NCBI GenBank assembly: GCA_009741485.1
Contig: CM019214.1
Location: forward strand, 9,270,543-9,334,542
Origin: Malurus cyaneus samueli
Lineage: Eukaryota; Chordata; Aves; Passeriformes; Maluridae
Direction of reading: 5' to 3'
Length of the DNA stretch: 64,000 bases
Position 1 is the first letter of the stretch, and each line of letters starts with the position of its first letter. Shown here piece after piece: positions 48,401-60,142 of the stretch. The notes under the pieces were generated by a model. It ran no database searches. It saw nothing but the letters and a program-made list of their open reading frames with translations, and was not told the DNA's origin. Made by a program: the position numbers and the translations under genes.

Positions 48401-50279
48401 GACTCACTAGACTACTTCTTCCCCTGAAGTGAACACGACTGTGCCCTGACAGCCAGGCCTCCAGACAGAAGAGGGAGAGCCACCTCATCTCCACATCCCC
48501 CTTTGAATCTAACCCCTTCCTCTCACTTCTCCTGTGGCTGTTTGAATGTTTCACTTTGATTTAAAGGCAATTTTCATTTTGAAAAAAAAAAAAAAAAAAA
48601 GCTATTTTTTAGCAGTTTGTCAGAGGGAGAAAGAAAACCTAACCAAATTCCTCTGTTCCCACTGAGATGATGTTTTTTTCTTCTTCCCTGTTGAACCAAC
48701 CTGCATTTATTCATACCTTGCCGCTATTTTTAAGAGAGGGGCCCAGCTTTATGTTATTTAGTCACCCCTAAGACTTCAGCAGCAGAATACACATCATAGT
48801 ATTTTTTAGTTAGTTGAGAGAAATGACTGGCAAAGTAATTTTTGCAATGTGTGCTGTGTCAATGCATGTGTGTGTATTACTTTAGTCACCTCAGCCACTG
48901 GAATGACTTGCAATTAAGATTGCAGCAGTACCTGAAATGTCACATTGCTTGTCTCTGTTCTGAAAGGGCCACTGTCTACCAGGTAATGCAAAGAAAGACA
49001 TATGAGGACATGACCAGACTTATCCCTACAGCTATGTTATAAAGGGCTGAAAATGCTACCACACCTAGCAGAGAAATGCCTCGTAGCTGATGCAGAGTCA
49101 CTGGCCATGTGCAAGCTCTCAGTTTGTTTACTACTTCAAGATGAGTTTCAGGCATGGAAAAAACTAGCCTGTTTCAGTTTGCCTTTGCAGTAGACCAGGA
49201 GTGCATACAATTCTCACATCTTTCCTGTGAGAGAGCCACAGCAGCACACATTTCTGAAGTTACTGTGCACCGTCAGAACCAAGGCTGATTTTGGATGAGG
49301 TTTGAATGCAAGACAATTAGCACACGAGTACCCACATGCTGCATCAGTTTAGCCTGTGGACAGAGGTGGGTGTGAGTTTGCTCTCAGCTCCCAATCACAC
49401 ACACAGCTGGGACCTGTCCCTTCAGCAGGATGTGGGTGGGCAGCCTCTGCTTGGATGCCCCAGGAATTCCTGCCTTCAGAGCAGGTCTGTGTGAACCACA
49501 GCCCAAGGCACAACTGCTGCCCCTCACTCTGCTCCTGCTGTGCATTTCCCATTGCTTTCTCATCTGTAGCACAGCCCTGTTTTTTTGTTTCCAGGGAGCA
49601 TTTCCTTCATACTGCGTCGATGAACAACTCAATCTGTTCCTGTAAGCAGATAAATCAATGAAATTAGGAAAGAATGAGAGCACCTGTAACTGAATGTTGG
49701 GATGGATATACAGCACATGCAGCCATCCAGCTCTCTCCTCATGCCCTTCTAAACTAACATAGGTGGCCAAACTGTGGCACAGAAACACAGCCACATGTTT
49801 TTGTTCATAAGACTCACTCACTTCAATCAGCAGCTTAAAACAAAATTAAAAACAAGTTTTTCCAGGAGAAGAAAAGGCAATGAGTTTGTGTTCGCTTTTT
49901 TTGCTTTTATCCTTTCGTCTTCAAAGTTTTTCTCCTTCATAAATTACTCTCACCACAAATGTTCTCATATTAAGTGTAGAAAAAAGATCAAGATTATCTG
50001 CTTTGAGTATCAGCAGACATACTAATTTGGACACATTCTCATTTGCCAGATGCTGGAAGAGCTTCTTTCTGTGAAACTATATTGAAATACCGAAGCCAAA
50101 AGCTTAGACATTTTTTTTTAAACGAGTACTTGCGGTGACTTATGCACTGGTCCAGGCTGCTGTGTTGGTTTTGGATGAGACACAAGCCTATTTTAAACAT
50201 TTTTCCTGAAAAAAGAAAAATTGTCATGTCAGTTCTCTCTAGTCGTGGTCTGCAGGGCTCTACGGACAGCTTTTTTTTT
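48401..50279. other. Unique non-coding DNA
   Basis: No gene or interspersed repeat recognised. A 19-base A run lies at 48582-48600. Confidence 0.5.
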
Positions 50280-50960
50280 CCTTTTTTTTTTTAACAGTTT
50301 TTTAATTGCTGCCTTTCCTAAGCCTTTTAATTTGTCATAATATAAAGTTTTCTGTGGTTGCAGAAGTCCTTAGTGAATGTCAGTGGTACTCCATGAAAAC
50401 ACCTGACTAAGTAGGAACCATCTAACCCTTGGGAATTATTGACTGCTGCCTCCAAGGACGTAATTAACAAGTGGCAGAACTTGCCACGTGGGTCATGTTT
50501 TACAAGATCCCACAGTATCGGTATTGATTATGATTTGATTAGATTAGGTTGATGGTAAACGCTTATTTAAGTTATGAGGTTTTCAGGCAAATAGTGAATA
50601 TCCTGTCATGTGCAACACCAATCTCATTTTTAACACAAAAAAAACCCCTTTAAAATTATAGTTAAAATGATTATATATGCAATACCTTGAGGCGTGTATA
50701 TTTGCAAGAGACTGAGGCTGCCAGAGAAAAGCCGTATTCCTGCATTTAACACCTTACAAGCTAAAGGCAAAAATGAGTTTAATACACTAAGAGGTGATTT
50801 TACATTAAAAAGAACAGCTTATGGAAACCTCCGTTCTGTGCATGCCTGCCAGCCAATGGCACATTTATAGAAGATGGCAGCAAATACAGCTGGGCTGGCA
50901 CACCACGCATTATTGCCTTGACACTGAGACTAAGGAGACTTTAATAAACTTGTACAAGGG
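50280..50960. promoter_or_regulatory. AT-rich candidate conserved element with GATTA cluster
   Basis: Unique AT-rich sequence holds three GATTA words within 21 bases (50526-50530, 50537-50541, 50542-50546), bordered by TGAT words as in PBX/HOX or bicoid-class homeodomain sites. A CCACGTGG-like E-box word lies near 50484-50492 (gccacgtgg). No coding frame is seen. Inference from motif density. Confidence 0.35.
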
Positions 50961-51402
50961 GGAATGCTATTTTTCAGTCCCTCAAAATATGTAGGTGTTT
51001 CTTTGAATCCTAAAGCTCCCATGCATCTGTCAGAAAATTCCTGTACTGTTCAACGAGGATAGAAGAAGCTGGGATGATTTTGCTGCCCAGGCCAGGGTGT
51101 GTGCTGCCCTTGGGAGTGTTGGAGACATCTGCACACAGCTGCAGACACGGCAGAGGAGCTAACAGAGACCACCCCTTTACAAAGCTCTGGCTGAAGGGAG
51201 TCCTGAAGTATCTCATACATCTCTTACTGCCTAAGGTTAGGCAGCTGAATCTCACTCATTTTTTATTTTCATGTGCCTCTTGAATTTTCTAATCTCTTCT
51301 GATCCTTTTTTCCTCCTTCCATGTCTTATTTCCTTAGTAACCAAGCTAAATGAATTCATTCATTACTTATTTACTTGTATAATTCTTAACTCATTGTTAA
51401 CA
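50961..51402. other. Unique DNA upstream of CR1
   Basis: Nothing recognised in this 440-base stretch. It could include older, unrecognisable 5' CR1 sequence near its end. Confidence 0.45.
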
Positions 51403-51724
51403 ACCTTCCAGTATCTGAAGGGGACTTACAAGGAGGCTGGAGAGGGGCTTTTCATGAGGACATGCAGTGATAGGACAACAGGGAATGGCTTAAACTGAAG
51501 GAGGGTAGGTTTAGATTATATATTATGAAGAAATTCTTAACTGTGAGAGTGGTGAAGCCCTGGAACAGATTCCCAGAGAAGCTGTGGACTCAACACAAAT
51601 ATTCAAAACCAGTCTGTATGGAGCTCTGAGTAACCTGCTGTCTTGACAGGTGTCCCTGGTTGGAACTGCAGGATCTTTAATGTCCCTTCCAACACAAGCC
51701 ATTACTCTGTGATGCTGTAATTCC
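51403..51724 (+). mobile_element. CR1 LINE 3' end, avian type, 5'-truncated
   Basis: The plus strand follows the avian CR1 3' region from 'ccttccagtatctgaaggggactta' through 'gaagaaattcttaactgtgag', 'ggaacagattcccagagaagctgtgga' and 'ggatctttaatgtcccttccaac' to the octamer-type tail 'actctgtgatgctgtaa'. About 320 bases remain, the typical severe 5' truncation of CR1, with no coding capacity. About 15 bases that normally sit between 'gtgtccctg' and 'gttggaact' (the ccatggcaggg block) are missing. It is more similar to consensus than the copy at 33.7 kb and therefore younger. Confidence 0.92.
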
Positions 51725-53885
51725 ATAAAGTGGGAAAAGTCTAACAGGAAGAGATGCAAAGAAGAACAAAAGAAAGGGGAGAAATATTTACCGCAAAACG
51801 TTTTCCTTGGTTTAAAGTGATTTGAAGTTTTGTCTGATCCATTCTACCTGCTAATGCCTGGAAGATCCTTCACTTCATCTATGAATGCTCTTTTCCCAAG
51901 TGTAAGTAACTGGCAGATTGATTCAAAAGCTTTGCTGTGCCACAAGCGATCAGATGGAAACAGTTCAGTGAAGCTTCTCACAACGTCAACCCAGGTTAGA
52001 GCCTCCAACATGGTCTGGAAGGCAAATTAGAGAGCCATGAATGGTGATGTCGTTGCTGACCTTCAGAATGGCCTCAGTTGTCCCACTGCATCTTCACTGG
52101 GATAGAAGGAAAGAGAAATGAACCCCAGTGCAGTGTCATGGAGATTCATGTCAAGTATTATAACTGCAAGTCTTCTTAGCTGCCTGCAAGAATTATTTCA
52201 AAACTTTATCTGAGAGCAGAGCTGGTTTTGCTGGCAAATGAGCATAGAAAATGAGTGTAGAAATTGCCCTTCTAGCAGGAAAGACAGCAGATCTTCAGAC
52301 TGTGAAGTCTGTGGGTGTTTGTGTGTGTATGTGTGCAGCAGGGGAAGAAGCAATAATTTGCTGCTTTCCAAAAAGCAGCAGATGGATCTAACTCCCTTGA
52401 TATGGGAAGCGTTTGGTCCTGGAGTTGTTGATTTGACTCAGCTGTCTCCTTTCAGGACTCAGTGAGATGCTGTGGCCACAGCCAGAACTCGCCCTGGATG
52501 TAGCTCTGGAGAAGAAGTGGGGCTCGTTGACTGAGGATCAGGGGCCTCCACTAGCCAAGGCTTCTGTCCTCCTCCTAGGAAGGCTCAAGGAGAAATTACC
52601 AAACTGCCTTGAGCATTCAGACCATGAAAAAAAAAAAGAAGCTGGATTCCCACAAGCCTTTTAAAACCAGACACATCCTGAAACATGACAGGCTCCAGAA
52701 AGCAGATATATGCAGCTCGCTCAGGTACGGAAATCTGCATTACGAAACTCCTGTTATTGCCTTCATGTTACAACACCTTTAATTTCTCTTTTCCTCTGTG
52801 GTTTTATCTTCCGGGCACAAGGTGCTGCCAGGTATCAGGTGCTCTGCTCTTAGGGTTGCATCACTTCGATGGCAGCACTATTGCTGCGATAAACCAGACA
52901 CTGAGGGTCCTCCTGTGCCCTTCAGGCAAACATGTAGTGACCCTCTGTTTGCTGCAAAGTTGGAAACTGAAACTGGGGAGAGACTGACCAAGAAAGGATC
53001 TGTGGCCCTGGTTAAGATAACAGACCAGCTGTCAAGGGGAATCTGGTGACCTCAGCATCAAAGATCTGGGCAGGTGGGAAATAGCAGGGAGTTTTGAATT
53101 CATCTCCGTGACCATCACCTTCCTCACTAAACTCTCCTGTTGTCTTGCCCAGCTCCCAACAGACACGTGGATCCAGGCAAAGCAGAGCAGGCAGATGTGT
53201 TTCTTCTGGCTGAAATCTCCAGCCAGAGTGACCTGTTAGGTCAGCAGTGATTCCACCTCCACCAGTGGCCTCTCCTGCTGTGTGCAGCCTGGGATGCAGC
53301 TGGAAAAACCCAGCCCCAGCTGTGCCATGATCTGTGCAGCTGCTGCTGCTCAGGAGCAAGGAGAAATGGCACAGCCACCCTTCATCAGCATCTTTGTGGT
53401 GCAGCCTCTAACGTTCCACACATGTTCCACCAGGGCAAATTATCAAAGCAGAGCTGTGAGTGTCAGCAAAGGCTCTCCAGTATCCTTGCATGATAATGTT
53501 CCCTTGTTTCCACAGTCTCTACTCCAGCCAAGTTAACAAAAGCAGGCAGAAAGCAGTCCAAAAGTGAGCACAAGAGAAACACATAAATCAGAAGGCACAG
53601 ACAGATTCTCTTTTGCCCAACTCTGCTGCGACTGACAGACTGGAATGAAGGCAGTGCCCCTTCACTGCTGCCATTCCCCCAGAAGTCTCTCCATTTCAAA
53701 TCCCCCCAACACATTTTTTTTTCCCTGACAGCAGAGGATCCTCTTTCTCCTCTGTCACAGTCTCTTGATGCCAAATACGACCTACAACCACAAGGCTGGG
53801 ATTTAACCCCACCACTGGGACCTGCTTCAGCCAGGGTGAGGCATCCATGTGCTGACCCTGAAAGTTCATGCTGGGGCAGTTTGAA
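51725..53885. other. Unique non-coding DNA
   Basis: No gene or repeat recognised. Short open frames lie on both strands, and a GT-rich run near 52314-52338. Confidence 0.5.
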
Positions 53886-53919
53886 GGATTGTATTAAAGC
53901 AGGGATTGTATTAAAACAG
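53886..53919 (+). repeat. Two-copy 17-base duplication
   Basis: ggattgtattaaagca and ggattgtattaaaaca follow one another with a 17-base period. They lie just upstream of the first copy of the larger 54/55-kb repeat pair but are not present beside the second copy. Confidence 0.85.
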
Positions 53920-53929
53920 GAGCTGTGAT

Positions 53930-54071
53930 TGAAGCTTCTTGAGGCACATGATCATTTTTCAACTTGGGACCCTTCCTTCCCCACAATTGATGTGCATCAT
54001 TGATTATCCTGCCTAGAAAGTTCATTCTACACTGAATTCTCTGAGCAGAATTTCAGACTCACCAATGACCA
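53930..54071 (+). repeat. Copy 1 of an unclassified paired repeat (about 140 bases)
   Basis: This segment recurs in the same orientation at 55252-55403. By eye there are about 16 substitutions over about 140 aligned positions, many of them transitions. Copy 1 lacks a 10-base stretch (tcttttcctg) that lies between short cct repeats in copy 2. Both copies start at gaagcttcttga and fade shortly after caccaat. No open frame is kept between them and no known transposon ends are visible. It is either a local duplication of a regulatory element or two copies of an undescribed interspersed repeat. Confidence 0.9.
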
Positions 54072-55251
54072 CACTGTCCATGGGACCCCTCTTCTGATGG
54101 TCACTCTGCATGCTGATGGCAGGAGTGGCAGATGTACCTTCTCTTCACTGCAGCAGCTCACAGCTAAGGTGCTAATCTGTGCTGGAGAGAAAGAACCAGC
54201 TACCACTGCCTCACAGGCACTGATCTGCAGAGGTGACATCCTTCAGCAACACATAAAGGTGTGAACCCCTCGAAATCATCCCAGCGTGACCTGGCAGAGC
54301 TTTGGGAGTCAGAGCCCTTGGAATGAGCCTGAAGAGCCCTGCACAGGCTGGCTGGTTGTGAGATGGTCGGCAGCAGAGCTGCCACAGCCCTCCTGCCACG
54401 GAAGTGTTCTGGAAAGAGAGGCTGTCACCATGTGATTGTAAACTCCTCGTGGCACGGCACATCTTTCATCCCTCTGACAAACCTGAGCATGACGGAGGAA
54501 AGCACAGAGACAGCACCTAGCTGACCCCTTCTGGCACTCCCCAAACATAAATGTTTATTAATAACACAATAAAGAGAGCCAAAAAGGAGAAGACCCTGAG
54601 AAACGGTGCAAGTTACCTACCAACTGAACCCTAGCAGCAGCAACAATAAACATGGCATGAGCAGAAATTATCAAAGACAACTTGGGAGGAAACCACAAGA
54701 AATGGCAGTTGAGCCTTATTAGTGCTATAAATCATAGAAGTGGTTTCAGTTCCTGCAGCTCCTCACACGCCGTGTGACGCTGTCTCTTGCACAGCAAGCA
54801 ATAGGGGTCTGCGCAGCCTGGAGGCACAAAACAAAGCAGACGGGGAAAAGCACCGCTTTTTACCAAAGTAATTCTTAATTTAATTGTAAATCAAAGGCAG
54901 GGGGGTTCTGTTGCTGTCTGTGAGGGGATGAAGAGCGGGGAGAGACATGTGTGAGGCGGGAGAAACGTGGACTTTCTAGGATCTGGGAACTTCCCTAAGT
55001 GTGTGTTTCAGGCAGACATCCTCACAAGGCTATCTGCTTGCTCATTTATTTATTTATCTGAAGATTTGCCACTTTTGTGCTCCGTGTTTGTCTGGTTGTC
55101 TTCAAGCCCATTGTACATGCTGAGCCTTTTTTCTCCAGGGGCGATTTTTACAGCAGGAGCTATAATGTTTGATTCCTCCTCTGACTCTCCTCTGAAGTGG
55201 GGGGAGCAGAGGGAAGGGTTAACCCACCTCACCTCTAATTTTAAGCATGTT
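54072..55251. other. Unique spacer between the paired repeats
   Basis: About 1.2 kb of unique DNA with no gene recognised. AT-rich parts near 54541-54580 and 54860-54900 contain TTAATT-type words. Confidence 0.5.
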
Positions 55252-55403
55252 TGAAGCTTCTTGACGCACATGATCATTTTTTTACTTGGGACCCTCCCAC
55301 CCCCAGCCATTGATGTGTGTCATTGATTATCCTTCTTTTCCTGCCTAGAAAATTCATTCCACACTGAATTCTCTGAGCAGAATTTTAGATTCACCAATAA
55401 TCA
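55252..55403 (+). repeat. Copy 2 of the unclassified paired repeat
   Basis: Direct-orientation partner of 53930-54071, about 1.32 kb downstream, and longer by one 10-base block near 55331-55342. The duplicated unit includes atgatcattttt and cattgattatcc words (homeodomain-like) and the well-kept stretch cactgaattctctgagcaga, identical in both copies. Confidence 0.9.
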
Positions 55404-58400
55404 CTGTTATCTACCTTGTTCAGGGAAGCAATGAACCTAGCAATTAATAATAACCCTTACTTATTTTTAGCATAATTTAAGAGCCAGCAGTGGCTCAGCA
55501 TGGTAAGGGACCAAACTTGGAGACAGAGATGGTCTCTTGACAAATGCTTTTGCCCTAGAAATACCACCACCAGGGAAAATCCAGGCTCCCAGGAGTATCT
55601 CCAGAGCCTTTACAGGGAGTCCCCAACCCAGAGTGAAATCCCAAGCATTAAATGTTGTTTTTAAAGCACACCTAAACCACAGCACCCTGATCATTATGGG
55701 ATTCCTCGTGCGCTTTTGCATCGGTAGCAATGCCTAGCAAAGACATAAACCTGGCAGTGTGGCACAGTGTGGAGCAGCAAAACAAGTGACAAAAACTCAG
55801 ACCAGAGTGCTCTAAGAAGTTCAAAGGAGGAACAAGTGAAGTTCTGTGTCTTACTCGGCATGCTTTAAGTTTGAAGCATTCATTATCTTGTCCTGGTCAG
55901 TAAATAGATAGGAGTCACACAAGTCCAATGGCTTTTATTCTCAGAAACCAGTCCTTAGCCATCTCTCATGAAATAGAATAAAAGCTTTCACATCCTCAGG
56001 CTCACACTACATGAAGGGATTGTGTCCAGGTCCATACATCAGGAGAGGAAGCCCCAGCAGGTGAAGGTGAAGACTGACCACAAGACACCCATGCAGGCAT
56101 TGTAATTCGCTGCAGCTTGCTTGTGTCCCCTGCATGTCTGAAATGCCCAATAAATAAGGAACTACTGGTAGAAAAATTATAACCATGAGACAGTACTTTT
56201 GTCTTGTCTTGTGTTACTCCCTTGCAGCAGCACTGAGCTTTTGGGCCAGGTTATCTCAACCAACCAAGCTGTGCTTTGCAATAGCACAACTTCAGAGGAA
56301 AGTGCTGTCAGCCCTCCACACAAGCCCTGTTTGGCTCTTGATGTAACCACTTCAGCTAGAGACATCTTAAAAAGGCTAAAGCAACCCACTCTTCCAGTCA
56401 GACTGGGAAAACGTAGGTTCTGTGCTGCCAGCAGCTACCCAGAGGGGAAGGCATGGCCAGATGGACCCTTTCCAGACCGCAGGTTCCGCGTGGCCGGGGC
56501 AGAAGGAGAGGAGGGTGGTTCACACTCCTGAGTGTGAAAGGACCAGCAGCAAATGGTTCATCTAGAAACACATCTCTGCATTCACTCAGCTGCAGGAGAT
56601 GGCTGGGGCTGTAGTTTTGTGTGAGGCCAGTGAGGGACAGATTTGCAACCTGGCCCTGGTAGGGGACAGCAGCTGACGCTACAGCTTGGTGATCACCAGC
56701 TATGCCACCCCCTGTCAGGCCTGGCCTGGCCTCCCCTGCCTCCTGCCACTAGTTGTCACCCCGAGGCCATCTTCTTCTTTGGCTTCAGGTCAACTGATGC
56801 CTCACAGAATCTTTTTTCCTTGGTGAACTTTAATGCAGGCTAATTCCTTACCCAGGTCACTGTGTGACCTCACGATGCTTTCGCATCCAGCAAGGGAGTG
56901 AACGCTGGGAAGCAAGACCAGCAGGAGAGTTTTCTCCTGCTTCCTTCAGCAACTGCTTATTGCCACTGAGACTCTGGGGGGTTGTTTGAGTTTTTTAAGG
57001 AAACCTCTCAATTATAGGGCACAACATTCCAGTTCTGTCCCTCTGTTTATGGCCCCAACATGTACACTGTGATCTTGCCTTCCTGAGAAAAACTCAAACG
57101 AACCTTTGTTACAGACATGGACCAGCCACACGTTTCTGTGAAATGGACAACCTCTGAAAACTTTTAGAGCATGCAGTTTGAACTCACAGTCTTGTTGGGA
57201 GCACACCTTATGTTGATTCTTTCGTGGCTTACTAAATTTCTAGGTGTAAAGCTAATCTCTCCCATTGTCTGAGGTCCAAGAAGGGCTAAAGTTCTTGCAC
57301 TTCTACTGTAGGACATCAGCCTAGAACAAAACATCAGGTACTGAAGCATTTTCATGCAGCTGCTTTGCTGGTGACTGGCAAAGCAAAGAGCAATAGGACA
57401 CTTGGTGTTTTTCTGACTCAGTCTGGTTGATTTTTTTGTGTGTGCAAGCACTGCTTTCAGTAGCAGTAGCTGTATTTGTCTGCTGGAAATGAGTGTGGAG
57501 CTCAGCCCTGGTCAATCACTATCTTGCTCAGGGAAAGGGGGTTTGTGCACTTTCTGAAAATAAGCACGTCACACCAAGGAGTTCCTGAAAGCACATCACT
57601 TTCTTCTCATTAATAAGATCATGAGGCCCCAAAAAATATCGATTTCTTTCAACATCATCCTCTGATCCCTACAATACCGAGCCAGAAGCCTGGAGGCAGC
57701 ACTGTGCCAAGCCAGCTGCCAGCTAGCAAGGACATTCCAGCAGAGTGAGCATCCAGGAGCTGTACATGGCTTTGCAGGGATCAGGGAATCCGTGCAGAGA
57801 GCTGCTGCTTCTGACCTGTTCCTCTGCACAGCATGGGAAATCCCTCTCAGGATGGAGGAAGCTGCTCCTCTCCCTCCCACACTGCCACTTGCCACGTCTC
57901 TGACAGGGGTGGGGGCTGGTGTGTCACCTCATCACACAATTTTAATCTATCACAGTATTTTAATCTGCCAAGACCTGCATCACATCGGGGAGATAAGTCT
58001 GCCGCAGGAAGTGAGGACAGGTGTGTGCCTGTGCAAGAGGAGGGCTTTGACTTTCTTAGGATGGTTGCTAGAAAGGAAGAATTCAGGTGTCATATCCAGC
58101 AGCCCTAGACCAAGCAGGCATTTGAGCCATAATCCCAGCATCTCTTCCAATCTCCTGGCAGTAAAATGAAAATATCAACCACACTAAGGGTTTTTTAAAA
58201 AATTCAACTGTAGGAGTCTTCAGGAACTTTAAACTTGCAGGCCTTCCTCCTCAATCTCATCAGTACCAAGAGAGAAGAACAGAATGCTTTATTTAACAGA
58301 CCATGAACTAAGCCATGGGTCTGGGATCCTGGGTTTGTAGCCGTGACGGTGGCTGTGAGTTTGGCACATCACTGACACATCCAGGACTCCATTTCCCAAC

Positions 58401-60094
58401 CCACAATGTGCAGTGTTTGACTAAAAATGTGAAATGCCTATTCATGTATGATGCCAGTCATCTTGCCAGATCCAAAGAAAACTGATTCCAACATCGGGGC
58501 TGAGAAACTGGAAATGAAAATGGCCTTGATACATGATGGTGAGCATGGTCTGCCTTGTCTCCATAATGCTTCTGTCTCTGCTAGCTGCCTTCACTGTCCA
58601 CTGCCTTTGCTTCTGCTGGAAGTTTCCTTCACTCAGGCTGTCCCTGGCTCCTCTGTGCCATTTTGACCCAACTTCCTACTTAAACCCTACTGCCAGACCC
58701 TGTTTCTGCTGTCCTGGCCCCCTCCATCACTGTATTCCCTTCTGAAGTATAACCAGGCTCCAGATTTTGATACAGCTCTGTTTCAAGGAGCCAGCATCTG
58801 ATTAGACCCTCCAAACAGCATTAGCTCCCCACCCCTCTCATTACTTGGAGCTATTCTGAAGACAATAGATGATCAGATGTGCCCAGGGAAACAGCTGGAG
58901 TAAGCACAGGGATAGAAAAGCTAACTTAGGAGAAAAGGCATCAAGAAAGGAAAACAGTGAACCGCACTTTCAAGTTTTGCCAGCGTAGCAAAGAGTGTGG
59001 GAACAAATTACAACATCAGTGAGATACCTCTGGCAATGAAAGCCCCAGTTTCTTTAGGAAACTGGTGTAAGTTATACCGGCAAAAGCTGTATCTCCAGTA
59101 GGAGTTTGTCAGAAAATCCTTCCCAGGGTAGGCAGAGCCAGCAATATTAAAAGGCAATAATATAGCCCAGCTGTAGGAAGCCTGTTTTCATGGGGAGAAA
59201 TATTTTCCTGTGACAAGTCTCAAGCAGTTATGCTCCAGAGAGCTTCACAGTGCAGGCAGAAGCTTTGTACGTTTCTATATGAATATGTATTTAATTATGA
59301 CTCCAGTGCAGAACACATTAACATAAATAAAGAGGGGAAATAGAGAGCAGGAAAGGAGGGAGGGGAAAGGTCTGTTTCTCACCTGTCTCCCTGACGCCTC
59401 ACCATTCCAGGGAGGACACGGAGCTGTGCTTGGACATTACAGCCTGCCCATGTGCTCCCAGCAGGTCGGATCAGCCTCCTCAGCCCCATGGGTCTTGCTC
59501 AGCAATTATTAGACGTGGAGCCACGGTCAGATAACCACAAACCAGGATGACAAAGAGGCATAATATGTTGAAGAGCAGAAGAAAAAGAGACTGGTTGTTG
59601 GGGGATTTTATGAAGCCACCTGCAGAACCACAGGCCTTGAGAAGAAGAAAAGTTAGCCACAGGAAAGCCTCTGTCCCCACATTTTCCAGAGCATTTACAC
59701 TGGGGGAAGCAGCCTTCAGGCCATCAGTGCTTTCTTCTGACGGTGAGTATCTGCCACAGGCTCGGTGCCTGAGGGGCAGGCAAGGCTCTCTCCCTGATCC
59801 CAGCCCTCCAACACCGAGACCAGTGCAGCCCCAACTCAACCCCTTCCTCCCCCTGCTGCCTTTCAGGGATCTGCCCTTACCCAGTAACTTCCTTCTAATG
59901 TGTTAACCTATTTTTGCTATCCATGGGCAAGGGAGACAACATACATCTCTGTCTCAGCTCTTCTTCTCCCATTCCTCCTTCCTCTGACTGGGACACAGCC
60001 CTTCCCACAGTGAGAGCAGTCTATATTGCCAGGGGATGATGGGTGAAAGAACAGATGAACAAGAATGACGGTGCAGAGGGAAAGCTTTGCCTGC
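55404..60094. other. Unique non-coding DNA
   Basis: No gene is recognised. A MIR-like fragment lies near 58310-58420. A minus-strand frame at 59480-59839 has a hydrophobic stretch but no recognisable family. An AT-rich motif-containing piece lies at 59265-59335. Confidence 0.5.
58310..58420 (+). mobile_element. Possible MIR SINE fragment
   Basis: The order 'ggatcctgggttt ... ggtggctgtgagtttggcacatcact ... ccatttcccaac' parallels the MIR core (cctgggttc ... ctgtgtgaccttgggcaagtcact ... cagtttcccca). Highly diverged; a by-eye call. Confidence 0.35.
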
Positions 60095-60142
60095 AGACAG
60101 ACAGAAAGCTCCCCCTGAAGACAGACAGAAAGCTGCCCCTCA
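60095..60142 (+). repeat. Two-copy 24-base tandem duplication
   Basis: The unit agacagacagaaagct plus eight bases repeats at 60095 and 60119 with two substitutions. A degenerate third trace may precede it. Confidence 0.9.

Noticed and set aside
54728..54760. Second CR1 3' end suggested by 'aatcatagaag'
   Set aside because: The adjoining sequence lacks the CR1 blocks ('ttggaagggacc', 'agaagctgtgga'); the match is only a few bases.
59480..59839. Minus-strand frame with a hydrophobic segment as a membrane protein exon
   Set aside because: The hydrophobic stretch is short and Leu-rich from a pyrimidine-rich strand; no family match and no consistent splice sites.
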